From Omphalotus guepiniiformis (Eukaryota > Basidiomycota > Agaricomycetes > Agaricales > Omphalotaceae), in assembly GCA_028554645.1 (NCBI GenBank), contig JAQOOI010000070.1:186001-250000 (forward strand): a DNA stretch of 64,000 nucleotides. Direction: 5' to 3'. Each line of letters starts with the position of its first letter. Position 1 is the first letter of the stretch. Below, piece after piece: positions 39,724 through 52,846 of the stretch. A program made the position numbers and the translations under genes. A model generated the notes under the pieces. The model did not search any database, was not told the origin of the DNA, and worked only from the letters and a program-made list of their open reading frames with translations.

Positions 39724-40053
39724 TCACCAGTACCTTCTGTGGCGGCTAGACGACCTTCTGTGTCTGCTCGAGCTAGCTACAATAATAGCCGGCTGGTGGC
39801 TACTGCCATAATAAGGCGACCCATATCCATACGGTACAGAGTACGAGCTTCGGCGATGATGATATGATGGCGCAGCAACGTACGACGGCATAGCTATTGG
39901 TTGCTGGCCGTAGTAATGTTGCTGTACTGGGACATGGCTGCTATAATACGAGCTACCATGCGAGGCGGGGTACCCGTAGGATGGCATTGAGTATGAGGAA
40001 TATGAAGAGCCAGGGTAAACAACACTGGATGCGTGCGAGCTGACGTATGGCAT
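39724..40053 (-). CDS. Small Tyr/Ser-rich protein, 109 aa
   Basis: A single exon with a true ATG at 40053 and TGA at 39724-39726. The composition is extreme: Ser, Tyr, Pro, His and Gly dominate, with motifs such as SSYSSYSMPSYGYP and a basic end (SSSRHRRSSSRHRR). There is no signal peptide or membrane span. Such low-complexity proteins are common in agaricomycete genomes, and their roles are mostly unknown. The compositional bias makes chance open frames more likely, so the gene is plausible rather than proven. Confidence 0.5.
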   Translation of the reverse strand: MPYVSSHASSVVYPGSSYSSYSMPSYGYPASHGSSYYSSHVPVQQHYYGQQPIAMPSYVAAPSYHHRRSSYSVPYGYGSPYYGSSHQPAIIVASSSRHRRSSSRHRRYW

Positions 40054-40898
40054 TGTGGATATTTAGTAGAAGGTGAGGTTGTTATGTGTGTGAAACGAGT
40101 TGACGGATAGGTCTAACAGATTCGAGCAGCGATAATGCGCGGCAGTGGTGGATAACAAGTGTGCTGCGAAGCAGATGGATGATCAAATGCAGACGAGGCA
40201 AATGGATTCGAAGGACGTCAAGGGGTCGTCAAGGGGTCGTCAAAGTTCGTCAAGAACAACAATGTGAGGAATAGACCAGCTATTACTTGGGGACTCTAGC
40301 TGAATTGCAAAGGGTTTTATAGACGAAGACTGGGCACTGCCCTGCACAGGTCGTTAGCGTCAATACAGTAACTCCGGGAGATGAACATCCCGTGAACATC
40401 AGGGCAGTCCAGAGTTCCAACGCCTGGCAACGATTTGGTTTCTATGGCCTTCAAGAGACCTAGTCTGTGACTGCTGTGTAGGATTCCGACACAATAGCAG
40501 ATGAGCGAAGTTTTCGAGCAGCACTCGCAAGCCTTCGTAAGGCTAGCTTCAATATTCAGTCACTCTGTAGGTTTTCACTTGCTAAGCATTGAACGCTGAG
40601 TAACTTAGACGACGCGAATCTACAGTGCAGTGCAGTGGCAGTACTAGTGATGAATCGCATACCATTCCTCCGTACAGACGCCTATAGACGCCCTCCCTAA
40701 ACGACCTTCAAACATTAGTAACTCTTCATCGCTGCGCCACCACCCCCCAACCATCTTCATTTCCAACGTCAACAGTCTCCACACCACCAAAAACCTCCAA
40801 AAACCCGGCAACCCTCAACCGCTCGCGCTGCCTCTACGCGCGGCTGTTCGGGACAGACCTCGGACCCGGACATCCTTTGTCTCCATTGGGATCGCGTG
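40054..40898. other. Intergenic, no gene seen
   Basis: A short direct repeat (GTCAAGGGGTCGTCAA iterations near 40218-40250) is visible. Nothing coding is supported. Confidence 0.45.
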
Positions 40899-41339
40899 TC
40901 AGCGCTCACAAGTTTCAGCCTTGTCTTTCGAGTTCTCTTCCTTTTCCCGAGCTTTGCCTGTGTGTGGAAGGAGAATTGGGAACATGTAGGAACATGGAAG
41001 AGGGAAGATGGGAAGAAAGCAATGCAAGCGCGAATCTTTGAAAGATTCAGTCCCGAGCGATGAAGCTGAAGGAGAGGTGTACCTTGATCGATGATCTCCT
41101 GGGGCAGCAATTGAAACCTGGGTTGTCTGTATGTACATGACAGTCCTTCCTTGATTCGCGCCAGCTCGTCATAGCCCGCATACTTATCAACACCACGATA
41201 TCCCAATAGAAGGTTGGTTGAGGTTCCCGAGCTGTTGTTGTCCTGTCACTCGAAGGTCAACTATGTACATCCTCCAGATTCCACAAGTGTAATACTAATA
41301 AAGACAACGCTGCCCCTTCACACCCAGAGCTTTTAGCAT
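40899..41339 (-). CDS. Possible small protein, 78 aa
   Basis: Minus-strand exons 41339..41322, 41242..41083 and 40957..40899 join in phase and end at TGA (237 nt). The middle exon reads YRGVDKYAGYDELARIKEGL followed by a TYRQPRF segment, which looks like a real globular sequence, and the last exon is strongly charged (KAREKEENSKDK). The start (MLKALG) is chosen only because it is the nearest ATG in phase and could be wrong. I do not recognise the family. An unspliced 145-codon frame beginning at a TTG is the alternative. Confidence 0.35.
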
Positions 41340-42204
41340 CCGCACACTCTCTGGGCGTAAGACGATGCTGGAAAGTTCAAGAACGCTCGGGAATATAGAC
41401 GATAGAAGCAAAATTTGCCAGTAAACCACTCTTAAGAAATACGTCGGAATGAGTTTAGGATTTGTGGTATCTTGTAGCAGGACCTCAAGGCGAGGCAAAT
41501 TTAGATCGTCGTTTGTGCAGCCTAAGCGGCAGGCAAACACAGGCAGGCAGCTTCGAAATCTCTACAGCACAGTCAGCACCTCTGAGGAAATTACTGGATA
41601 ACAGACCTCGGAATCAGTCTTCAGCCCTTCAGCGCTGCAGGTTCAGCTACTTTGCTAGGTTGTAGGAAAAACACAGCGCGTATCGGGTGTTCGACTCGCT
41701 GGCTCGGCCATACCAGTAGAGTCTCATCTTCTGAATTTTCAAGTTGATGATTCGATTCAACAGAAGCGGATTCAGAGCACACGAAACGCAACTTGATGGA
41801 CAAGGAGGTTCTATCGTATCCTACTTCAAACAGATACAGGATGCGATGAGTAGGGCATGAAAATTTGTGCCTACTCAGGCTTAAAAAAGCTATTTCCGGG
41901 CTGTACACCGCCAACTTAGACGCCGACGCCCCGCAACCGCGAACTCGCAAACAACAATACTTAACTCTATAATTGACTATCCTTCCATGCGGCGTTGCGG
42001 AGCCCCTCCTTACCACCACCCCTCGCAGAGATATGAACTCCATTATCACTGTGGTTGTCGCGGACGACGCGCCACTCTGATTTGAGGATAGCACATACGC
42101 CGCGACCTCGCGGTCAAGGTCCCTCCTCTTTATATACGAGCTCACCAAGCAAATCATTCAAGCCCACAAACGTCATAACTCTTGATTCAAGCTCAATCTA
42201 CAAG
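41340..42204. other. Intergenic, no gene seen
   Basis: Contains open frames without supporting features. It should include the promoter of the 156-aa gene; a TATATA-type element (TTTATATACG near 42129) lies about 75 bases before its ATG. Confidence 0.45.
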
Positions 42205-42951
42205 ATGTCCTCTAGCTCTGTCATTGGAACCGACCCGAATGCCGCTCAGAATAAGGGGTACCAGTTTCTCTCCAGTGTACGTCCAATCCCCCAATTCCTG
42301 ACTGTACACATGTGAATTTCATTTGATGTTGTTCTGGATCTCACTATGTAGCTTATCGTTTCTGTTGATAACCTTTCCGGAGATGATTTAGCGGGTCATT
42401 TCACGAAAGATATGGCGTGCAATTTTGGTGGATTCCCTATTATCCATACACAGGCTGCTACGGCACATGTTTTTAGATGGCTGTTCCGTGGTTGTGATGC
42501 TCTGTCGCATGAGTAGGTCTACCTTTGCCTATCGTGTCCGAGGTGAGGGCTGACAATTGTCCTACCTTTCAGTGTCGAGGAAGGTATGCATCATTTAAAC
42601 ATGCATCTTTAATGTCAAAGTTCTTACCATTTGTTCCCGGTACTCAGTACACAACCTCCCCGACCGAATCATCGGTATCACCACTGCTCATTATCACCTC
42701 AAAAATGGAGTCAAGTCAAACGTTAGGGCTGCGTCAATTGCGTATAAGCGCTCCAAGGTACGTACACGGACAATCGTCCACTTCTCAATAAATCCTTGGG
42801 TTTCGTTTGGTTACTTATGGTGGTATTTGTTTAGGCTGACAAGCCAGATGAAGTTGAGATGTATCAGTTCGACTACTTTGGGGATTTCCAGATTATCTTT
42901 CAGCATGTCACGGCGATTCAGGGTCCTTATAACCCGGAAGGGGAGTACTAA
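42205..42951 (+). CDS. Hypothetical protein, 156 aa
   Basis: Exons 42205..42276, 42352..42512, 42573..42583, 42648..42757 and 42835..42951 sum to 471 nt and close at TAA. The 11-nt third exon is required to keep the frame. The product starts MSSSSVIGTDPNAA and has a compact middle (HFTKDMACNFGGFPIIHTQA, then HVFRWLFRGCDAL) and an acidic/aromatic end (EVEMYQFDYFGDF). It has no signal peptide or clear membrane span. I do not recognise a domain. The consistent phases over five exons make the gene itself likely. Confidence 0.65.
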
Positions 42952-43089
42952 CTGTGCCGTAGGCTGAATATCTAGACACAGCGAGCTGAGGTTGGGCAGG
43001 AGTATGATGTTTATAAGTATATCGCTCGTATATAATACTTTTATCTTCACAATGTGGCTTGAACATGGATATTTTGTGCACTAAAATAC

Positions 43090-43818
43090 AGAGATGACCC
43101 GAAAGGCACCTCTACTCCTCCTCAACATAAGCCCAACACTATGGGAGACAGCCATCGCCTCCCAAGTGACATCGTCGAGCCCATCAATATTCTCTTCCTC
43201 CTCGCCACATGGAACTGGCAAATCCACAGTCTCGTTGTGTGTATTGAATGACACAAACCTATAGCGATCCATTTGTATCGGGTCCTGCATTAGCCATTGA
43301 AAGCAGGAAGGGCTTGGTATGCTTCACGGCGGGAAACGCCTCGTCTTTGAATTTCTCGCCATAGATTGATTCGCCTCCAGTCCCTGTTGAGTCATGAGCC
43401 TAAGCTTCAACAAAGTCGTAGCCGAGCGACAGTTATGAAGTAATTTGAGTACCATTTCCAGCAGTAAAATCGCCTCCTTGGCACATGAACCTGCCAATCT
43501 CTACTCCAGAACCTCCTCCTAGACGTTGAGAATACTCAGGCGAACTCACCCTTTTACAACTCGGTGAAACCCAGAGCCTTTATAGCACTACGGCTTGCCG
43601 GATTGCCCTATGCCTTTTTCTCCAGTACATAGTGCACCTGAATTTCAAGAAACGACCATTAGTTGATGTTCACTAGCAACAGATATTCACCAGGACACAC
43701 GGAAGTTCTCTGCTGTCTTCGGGACGAGATCAGAGTAAAGAGAGAAAATGACACGTCCAATTGGCGAACCGCCGATTGAGATATCGAAGTAAGTTATAGG
43801 TCTGTCTGACTCTGACAT
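43090..43818 (-). pseudogene. Cyclophilin (peptidyl-prolyl cis-trans isomerase) pseudogene
   Basis: The minus strand starts at ATG 43818 with a [14 protein letters not shown] start and KTAENFR, the classic cyclophilin N-terminus. Exons 43818..43701 and 43637..43550 join correctly to give RALCTGEKGIG. A TAG stop (43588-43590) then replaces the codon between GKP and YKGSGFHRVVKG. Further exon pieces give FMCQGGDFTAGNGTGG and GPDTNGS, after which a second TAG (43259-43261) and frame loss destroy the rest. Only traces such as EGLDDVTW-like residues remain to about 43090. Active cyclophilins catalyse proline isomerisation; this copy cannot. Introns are retained, so it came from a genomic duplicate. 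Confidence 0.85.
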
Positions 43819-43899
43819 TGCGTCGTGAGGAGAAAAGAAACTCGTCCCAAATAGGAGCAGTCCAAGAATATTATAAACCCATAATTTGACGTTTTGCAA

Positions 43900-44144
43900 T
43901 CATATGAACTTATTATCTTCGTTAGTTTGCCGCGCACGTCGTTAAGTTCGTTCACCGATCAGGAGTCTGCGTAGAAAATACTTAGTTGGTAAGTATCATT
44001 AAAAAAATATTCTAACGACTCACAGGTCCAGCTTCGCATACGGGACTCTCCTTCTCGTCCCTTTCCACTCCTTCCTTGCTGCAAGATTCCTCGCTTAAAA
44101 ACCTCTGGGCGCTGACTAGCGCTACTTTTTGCAATTCAATCGAC
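43900..44144. other. Short intergenic segment
   Basis: Nothing supported between the cyclophilin remnant and the next open frame. Confidence 0.4.
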
Positions 44145-44600
44145 TATGTATGGCTCTTTCGCCAACCTGAAAGCAGAGCCCAGAGGCCCCAAGGCCGGCG
44201 CCAGCATTCAAATATTCAACCCTATGTACCTTTACAAGCAAACCATTGTCCGGATCATGTTGCAGAATGCAACGAGCGTTGTTGTATTTGCGCCTGGCCT
44301 TCCCGTTACATAGGTCCGTGGTATGGGTACTCGGTTGCGAAAGTTACGCATAAGTACGTAGAAGGAGACTGCATTGTACTTCCTTGTTTTCCTGTAGATT
44401 GGGTGCCGCTCCCATTCAATACTTACCCAAAACTGTGACAGCCTGCCAGTGAGTATCTGATGGTGGATAAGGCTGGCTACGCGAGACGGCGTTCAGACAC
44501 ATTCTTTCAGAGTCAAGAAGGGTGGAATTTCCGCGGGCCGTAGAGGACATTGCATTCATGTAGTCGAGCTCCCGACTCAGAAAGTCCGACGAGACATGAG
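44145..44600 (+). CDS. Possible short gene, unresolved exons
   Basis: ATG 44145 opens MYGSFANLKAEPRGPKAGAS followed by an IQIFNPMYLYKQ segment. An exon-like piece at about 44514-44597 (VKKGGISAGRRGHCIHVVEL) follows an AG acceptor. I cannot find introns that join these in one frame, so the model is only a pointer. No family is recognised. Confidence 0.25.
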
Positions 44601-46309
44601 TAAGTATAGATGATCAAGAAATATCCAAGCGTGAATTTCTCGTACCTCACAAATCCTCGTCAGTCTTTGATCTACAATGGCGAGGAACAAGCCACTGTTA
44701 GCCCATGGACCTCCTCCGTGCCTGCAGAGCCAAGATACAGATACCCAAGCCCAAGCCCAAGCCTGGTTCGGACGTTCACTCGGAGTCCTACATAGATTCT
44801 CAGCACCAGGCGCCAATTAGATTATTCTTAAGCGTCAGTTTGGCCAGACCTACTGAATGAATGGTGATCTCCTATCGCGTACTCACCTACATATTCTTGC
44901 TTCCTAGTCGTGTCCTGAACGATTTCAATATAGTTATTAGTACCGCATTGATACCAATCCCGTTCAGTTGAGTTCGAATGACCTGAACTTCAGTCCTTTA
45001 CCGAACTGGAGCCAGCGAAGGACTTGAATTTCTGTATAGCAGTGCTTCAGGAGAATCCAGGTCCCTGTCTAAGCGAATGAGGAGGAATTCAAACCCAAAT
45101 CCGATTCATCCGAGTTCGATACCGTCGTAACGTCACGGCGTAGGCGGACTGGTTTGCTCTATGAGCGCTACGCCCGCCGCCCACGCGTATTGTACAGGCC
45201 TGTGCGAGACATAAACATATTCAAAATCGCCACCATAGACGAATTTAGCGCACCGAACGGTTCCCAGTCTGGTGCGGGTAGGTTCGAGTGGCAACTTGGA
45301 AGGAGGCTGTCATTTACACTATGTATCTGGGCTCAAGGTGTCCAGAGTTGATTGTTCGACTTGTGATGACAGTTGATATGTTGTTTATCGGATTTTGAGG
45401 ATTCGGTAACGATGAACTTCAACATTTGTATGTGGCACTGATCTATGGATGAATGATGGGTGCTGGTTAAGAGGCTACCGGCTCAGACTCGGCCTCATCG
45501 CGGTTCTTTCAAAGTTTTGATCTCCGACAGAACCTTATTATGTTTACTGTAGCTCCTCCGCTCCGTGAACTCTGTCGACGAAGGACCAGTGATCAACATC
45601 CTTCCAGCTTCCACGCCCATACTTTAGCTATGACCGACCGAGAAATCGTCATGGGATGGCTCGAATACTGCAGTGTTCATTTCCGCTAGGCTCTGCTCGA
45701 CAATGTCAATCCCATTTGGAGATAACGATCCTTGAAATTGGGAAGAAGTAACAACTGGCGAATATATCATGTAAGTACTTTATTCGGCTTGCGAAGGCTT
45801 CAGATCGCCGTGTTTTGTATTTATGAGCGCATAACTCTGACTCTTCGCTAGAGCAACTCGCTATAGAAATGTCCTATATCATCAGCTCCAGCGCTACTAT
45901 AGTAAAGACAACGAGGGATCGGAGTTGGGGGGTCGAGGCGTGGCGTGGCACTGGCGCAGGTAATTCCGTCCCTTGATTCACATCCAGATTCCAATGTATA
46001 AACGGAAAAACACACTTTATGTAGAGAGAGATGTCAAGCCCATTGGTCATTCAGTGGCTGAAGGGAGATTCAAGATTGGAAACCAATTCACTTCAATGTC
46101 ACGGCATTAGGGTCCGACACCTTCGGCGCTGCTGTTCTTTGACACTCAACGAGCTCAGGGAACTGGATATGTTTCTTAATCTAAGCGACCCTGAAAGGTT
46201 CTTTCGACGCCAGTCCGTTGCGGTCGAGCGCTGAGGACGTGGGGACTTCTTATTAGAGTTCCAATTATTTACGCGTTTTCTCCCTTCCTCCACCGACTCA
46301 GTGCTCACC
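44601..46309. other. Gene-poor stretch before the first DUF6534 gene
   Basis: Only short frames without splice support occur here. It contains the presumed promoter of the gene starting 46310. Confidence 0.45.
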
Positions 46310-48035
46310 ATGTCGTCCCCACCTTCCGTTGTACTGCTGTGAGCTATGTTATCTATTCTTCCGGAACTTACTCATATACTGCTTTCAATGAAGAACTGGG
46401 CCTGTGGTACGATCTTCCAATTAATTTAGAAGTCGGGTTACGAAATATAATGGGATTCTTCCTCAACAGTACATTGGAAATTTTCTCAATTGGGGACTCT
46501 TAGGAGTTTTGATTCTTCAAGTCGGTGCGTAGACTTGATGCCATGCTCTGTTATGAGGAGACTTAACATTACCTTTGCTAGTCCAATTCTTCAACTACTT
46601 CCCAAACGAACACCTCCTTCTCAAGGCTTTCGGTGAATACCCAGCTCTTTTGTAACTCCTTCGGAAACGTCAACTGACTTTCCGTATTAGTCTTCACGCT
46701 CTTTATCCTTGAAATTGTACATGCAATCTTTATCGCAGGCTTTGGTTGGGATTATATGGTAAGCGGATGGGGAAATCCACTTGCGTTAGAAACGATCCCT
46801 TGGGCTGGTTTGGCGCAACCTATCATGACTGGTATCAGTAAGTCGACTTTCCTGACATTCTTCATGCTGTCTCTCAATGATTCCAATTGCTATTATCTGC
46901 AGTCTCAGCTATCGTGCAGCTGTTCTACGTCTGGTACGCAGCAAATTGTGACCCTTTAGGATCTCTGATTGAGTTTAGAGGTGCAGGCGAATCTGGACAT
47001 TGAAACGAAAGAGTGTTCTGGCTAAGGGCACAGCTGTAGTGATCGCATTGGCACGTTCTTGTTCATCGATCATCGAGTCCGCTCCGCGATGCTAATGATA
47101 GGTGTTAAGGTTTCGCTACTAGGATCTGTAACATCCGTTGTTGCCGGTATTCTGGTATGTCAAGTTCCGACCCCGAATTCCTTCATGCCTTCACGTGAAC
47201 TTGGGTAGTTCTGCTTTACCAGGGACGAAGAGGGCATGCGGAAACTTACTTCTGCTGTGAATGTACGCTGTCATTCTTGTTATGCCTGTTGATATGCAGC
47301 CTATTCATACACAATCTACAGGTCTATTTGATCGCAGGCGTTATCTGCGATATCTTGATTGCAGTTGTAATGGCTATCATTGTAGGCTTCCTGTATCCTG
47401 ATTTTACACGTCTGTTTCTAATGGGTTATACAAGCTTACTCAAGCGCGTTCAAACTCGCCTACGGACACCGATAGGTTCCTGAAGACGCTGCTGATTGAT
47501 AGTATTGAAACTGGAGCGATTACAGCAATCACGGCTCTCGTAGATTTGATTCTGTTCCACACATCGCCGACGACGAATCTTCATCTCTGCCCGTGAGTGT
47601 TGACTCGATTTGTCTTTTACTCTGTATCCTGAGCATTTGTTGACGTTCACATGACAAACTCTTAGGTCGCTCATCCTTTCGCAGCTGTACGTCGATTCAA
47701 TCGCATCATATCATAAAAATTGCACTGACTTGCGAACGCGAACGGGCAGGTACTCAAATACGGCTCTTGCCTCGCTCAACAGACGCAAGAAGTTCCTCGA
47801 AAGCCCTTCCTTCACAAACCGACCTGCGAGTTTTGTGGATGATGACCACGAGTTAGACTACACCCGTGCGACGTCCAATGAAACGGGTATCCAGGACAAG
47901 TTCAGACATGATTCTTCTTCCCAGTACCATTTCGATCGTGAAGCGGTGAGCTCGAGTCAGAATCTCGTCTCGCCTTATTATGCTACTGATAGTCGCTCGA
48001 TAAGTTCGCTGGGGGACCGGTCCGATCGCCTGTGA
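46310..48035 (+). CDS. DUF6534 multi-pass membrane protein (copy A)
   Basis: Thirteen exons: 46310..46338, 46394..46406, 46470..46524, 46582..46632, 46691..46837, 46903..46933, 46987..47050, 47110..47154, 47209..47262, 47322..47381, 47435..47592, 47666..47686, 47750..48035; 1014 nt, 337 aa. The pattern is seven hydrophobic spans, with GNFLNWGLLGVLILQV, the WDYMVSGWGNP loop, the GIICD-type span GVICDILIAVV, and the C-terminal signature LSQLYSNTALASLNRR. These are the hallmarks of DUF6534 proteins, a large agaricomycete family of 7-TM-like proteins of unknown role. The last 90 residues are hydrophilic and probably cytosolic. The intron at 47051..47109 has a GC donor (GCACGT) and is absent from the inverted paralogue at 57.5-59.1 kb, as is the intron 47687..47749; all the other exon borders match. 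Confidence 0.85.
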
Positions 48036-48474
48036 CGACTGTATCTGAAATACAGTACTGAAGAATTTTATGTGTGTATGTAACTCACCTACCCTCGTTC
48101 CCGGCGGGAAAGAATTTTTTTCTGGAGGCTTGTAGCCTGACATGTTTTGATATCGTGTCTTTTTGTCTATCGTTTTGTGTATTTGGATGAGACTTTTACG
48201 ATCCTCTCAAGTATTCTAATTACTCGATGCTACTACTGCTGCAGAGATGCGCTGCTTTGGGTATCTGTAGATAATAAGCAATGTGTATAATGTTCAGAGA
48301 TACACTCTTATGATTTTGCTGAGACCTTGGTTGACGGTGCTGCTTGAAGTAGAAGCGGGCGGGCTCACCACATCCGGCAAAACGGGCGGCAAGTCCAATT
48401 GAGGCAATAAATGATATGTGAACTGCATACCATGACGATCTACGACGGCAATGACGATCCTTGCTAACACTCTG
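48036..48474. other. Intergenic between DUF6534 copy A and the SDR gene
   Basis: No gene is supported. It ends in the SDR promoter. Confidence 0.45.
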
Positions 48475-48480
48475 TATAAA
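48475..48480 (+). promoter_or_regulatory. TATA box of the SDR gene
   Basis: TATAAA lies 58 bases before ATG 48533 and only 28 before the in-frame ATG 48503. The spacing favours 48533 as the translated start. Confidence 0.5.
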
Positions 48481-48499
48481 GTCGACGCCCTCAAACTGA

Positions 48500-49832
<1,333 letters not shown>

Positions 49833-50185
49833 ACGACAAACTGTGAATGTGTATTATAGGATCATCTTTGTAGGAGACTAAACAGACACTGTAGGACCGT
49901 AAATGTTCATGTACCTGTACTACTTAGTCGTCGACTGTATTATTACTTGACCAACGTCAAACGTTTCATTGGCTGCACTGCAGAAGTCAAAACCACAGAT
50001 ACGTTCTGCATATTGTATTGCAGGCCATGAACAATTTATTCCTTGATAGTATTAAGTATGTGCGACTATTATGCAAGTATATATAAGCCAAGGTTGGCAT
50101 GTGCGAGTATATCAAACGAGAGTACATGAGCTGTAGTAGCTTAGAGTCCCCAGAGAATGAAGAAAAGAACAGGTTTGCAGCAATT
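49833..50185. other. Convergent intergenic region
   Basis: Holds the 3' UTRs of the SDR and the first GMC gene; nothing else is visible. Confidence 0.5.
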
Positions 50186-52846
50186 TTACGCCGCTTCCGC
50201 AATCAACGATGCTCCACGTTCAGCGATGATATAGACTTGAGCTTGAGGAAATCCACCAGTAGCATATGGCTACAAAGACAAAGACAGAGAGTACGGTTAG
50301 CGCCCCTTCCCAGCAAAAGACAATCTAGACGAGACCCACCAAAATAGACGCATCAACGACACGAAGTCCGCTAACTCCCTTGACCTTGAGATCAGGTCCA
50401 ACAACACCATCCGAATCAGTCGTTTTAGAAATCTTAGCAGTCGCCACCGGGTGATGAAGCGTGTCCATCCAAGTACGAGCATATTCCAAGATCTCATCAT
50501 CCGTCGATAGATTAGCAGCGTCAGAGTAAGGTGAGCCGATGAACCCATCAAAAGTCGAGGCATTGAGGAAACTTTGCACGGAACGAACGGCTTGAACCAG
50601 TGCTTGTTGATCGAATGTTGTAGTGAGGAAACCTGGGTCGATGAGAGGGTGGTCGAAAGCGGATGTAGAGGATAGGTTGAGCGAGCCACCTGAGGAAAAA
50701 AAATAAATGAGTTTTTTTAGTCGATGACCGAAAACATCGGATGAGGGTTTGTTAAGGGTGAATGAAGGGAGGCGTTTTACTTACGAGACGTAGGAGACTG
50801 GACAACGACGGACGCAGATATCCAATTTCCGGTCGTAGGCGAATCTTGATTAGGGTTCGCTACAAAAGTATCCTGAAAAAGACCATAAACATATATGTCA
50901 GTTCAGTTCGTTTGAACAATGAGGGTCGAGTCCGGAATGTTACATACCTCAAACGCAAATGTGTAGTGAGGCGAGTTAGGACCGGCAGAAGGATCAGGGT
51001 TCGTACTAAGCGGCGGTACGCTCGAGTCCAAACGTAAATACCCTATCGTATTAATCAATACACCACTAGCAGCAAAACCAGTCGCAGAGGTAGCCCATTG
51101 CGAAACGGCCGCCTCGAGCGCTGTTGTATCGTCGAAGAAAGGGCTGAAAGTCGTGGCGTTGACTTGATATTGGATAACGGTCATTCCTTGATCTTGTAAG
51201 TTCTTTCCGACATCTGGTAGGTCCACGATACTGTCGATGCCCAAGCTGGAAAGTTCGTCGGCGGGTCCGATTCCGGAGAGTAGCAGGAGCTGAGGAGTCC
51301 CGATCGATCCGGCGGAGAGGATAACTGAGCAATTGTTTGAGTTAGTGTTGCGATCATGGTGGAAGTTGGAGATGTGTGTGGGGGAAGATTTACCTTCTTT
51401 TGTAGCTGTCAAGTTAAATACAGGGGCTGAAAGAGGGCATTAGAACATCTCATCTGTCAGTGATGCGCCGTGCAGTACCTGAAGAACTTTGAGCGAACTG
51501 AACAGTGCGAATGTCCGTCTGATCATCGCTGCTGCTAGTGAGCTTGATGACTTGCGTTTGGAGCAGCAAGTCAATATTCGAGCGCGAGTTCAGTGCGGGT
51601 GTCAAGAAGGCAGTGGAAGAATCACTCCGAGAACCTTCACCGACAGTGCTTTGCATCCATCCTGCAAATTCTCCAATTAAAAAAACAAAAAATTTATCCT
51701 CATGAAACAAAAACTAACCGAATCCAAGACCGTCTCCAGAATTCAAATCAACGTTGAACTTGAATTGACCGCCGATCTCATCCACAGCTTGGAAGATCAA
51801 GTTATCAAAGTGTGTTACATTCGCAGTCAAGCTGGTCATTAGTGGGCCAGTACCGTGGACAGCGGGGTTGTATTCGCCTGTATCATCACGGTTGGACCAG
51901 TCCGGTACGTGTCGTTCGTTCTGTTTACGAGTAGGTCAGAGACGTTTTACCGGTCAGAAGGGGGCTTCGTGTGGAGAAAGTGGAGCTGGAGCTCACCTTC
52001 TGAATGAAAGGCTGTAAAGAATTCCAAGACCAGCCTTGGTCACCCGAGACGCTAGCGATACGATCGAAGTCCTCGCTTGGGCCACGAGAGTACACCATAG
52101 CATCTGCCCCCACGTATGTCAAGAACGATCTCATCGGACCGCGATACTTAGAAGAACTTACTTAGAGCGCTGCTGCCTCCCATGACCAAGCCACGAGCAT
52201 ATGGAAGTGCGCGGCCGTTCAAGCCACTCTACATGAAGACTGTAAGTTGATGAACTCCACTATCAAATTTGAAAAAAAAAGAAAGAAAGAAAGAAAAGTA
52301 CTAGTTGGACTAAGTACGGATTCTCACCTGACTGGTGGTAACGTACTGCCAGTCGTACTCGGTCCCTGCAGCTGACCCTGCCAAAAGAGGGCAGTGAAGT
52401 GAGGCCGAATCTGTGCCATTATCCCTACATATGAAAGTAAGTAAGACATTGTATATGCCCTGTTGGATGATAAGGTCTTACGATAAACCAGCTTCTATCA
52501 CCAGAACACTGATGGAAGAGTCCTCTGATAGACGAGACGCAACTACACCTCCTGCCTAGAATATGACAAAAAAGATTTTTGATTCAATCATGGATTTGTG
52601 ATGTGCCAACACCGGAACTCACCGTTCCCGCTGTGAAAAGTTAAAAAAACCAAGTAAGAGATCATGCTTAGTTAGGCACATCTTTCAAAAACCTAGTAGT
52701 ATTGATCACAAAAGCTTACCTCCTACTATGATGTAGTCATACTGTTTTGACACAACATCACTGGGATCATTGTAGATCGCAGCATGGGCAAAGCTGCTCA
52801 GAGCTGAAAAGGAAGTCACCAACTTGAAATGGTGAACGGAACGCAT
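50186..52846 (-). CDS. GMC oxidoreductase (glucose-methanol-choline family), probably defective
   Basis: Minus-strand exons: 52846..52720, 52630..52623 (8 nt), 52555..52482, 52424..52328, 52228..52162, about 52129..51997, 51920..51719, 51661..51479, 51426..51394, 51324..50948, 50872..50785, 50689..50340, 50269..50186. A signal peptide (to about AHA) precedes the FAD-binding YDYIIVGAGTAGG, and then EAG, GGSSAL and the second GMC signature [16 protein letters not shown]. The active-site region has HHPVATAK and the end VVDASIL then [13 protein letters not shown]. The position that normally holds the second catalytic His or Asn is Gly/Phe here. Between GGSSAL and FLTYVGAD the apparent intron is only 32 nt and the frames on its two sides do not match, so a deletion or indel probably broke the gene. 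Related enzymes include aryl-alcohol oxidase and pyranose dehydrogenase. Confidence 0.75.

Noticed and set aside
41083..41206. Start at 41206 for the small gene near 41 kb
   Set aside because: The apparent methionine is a TTG codon, not an ATG; the frame stays open upstream to an AG acceptor at 41243.
43701..43899. ER-signal version of the cyclophilin starting at 43899
   Set aside because: That start is TTG preceded by an in-frame stop; ATG 43818 gives the standard cytosolic cyclophilin N-terminus.
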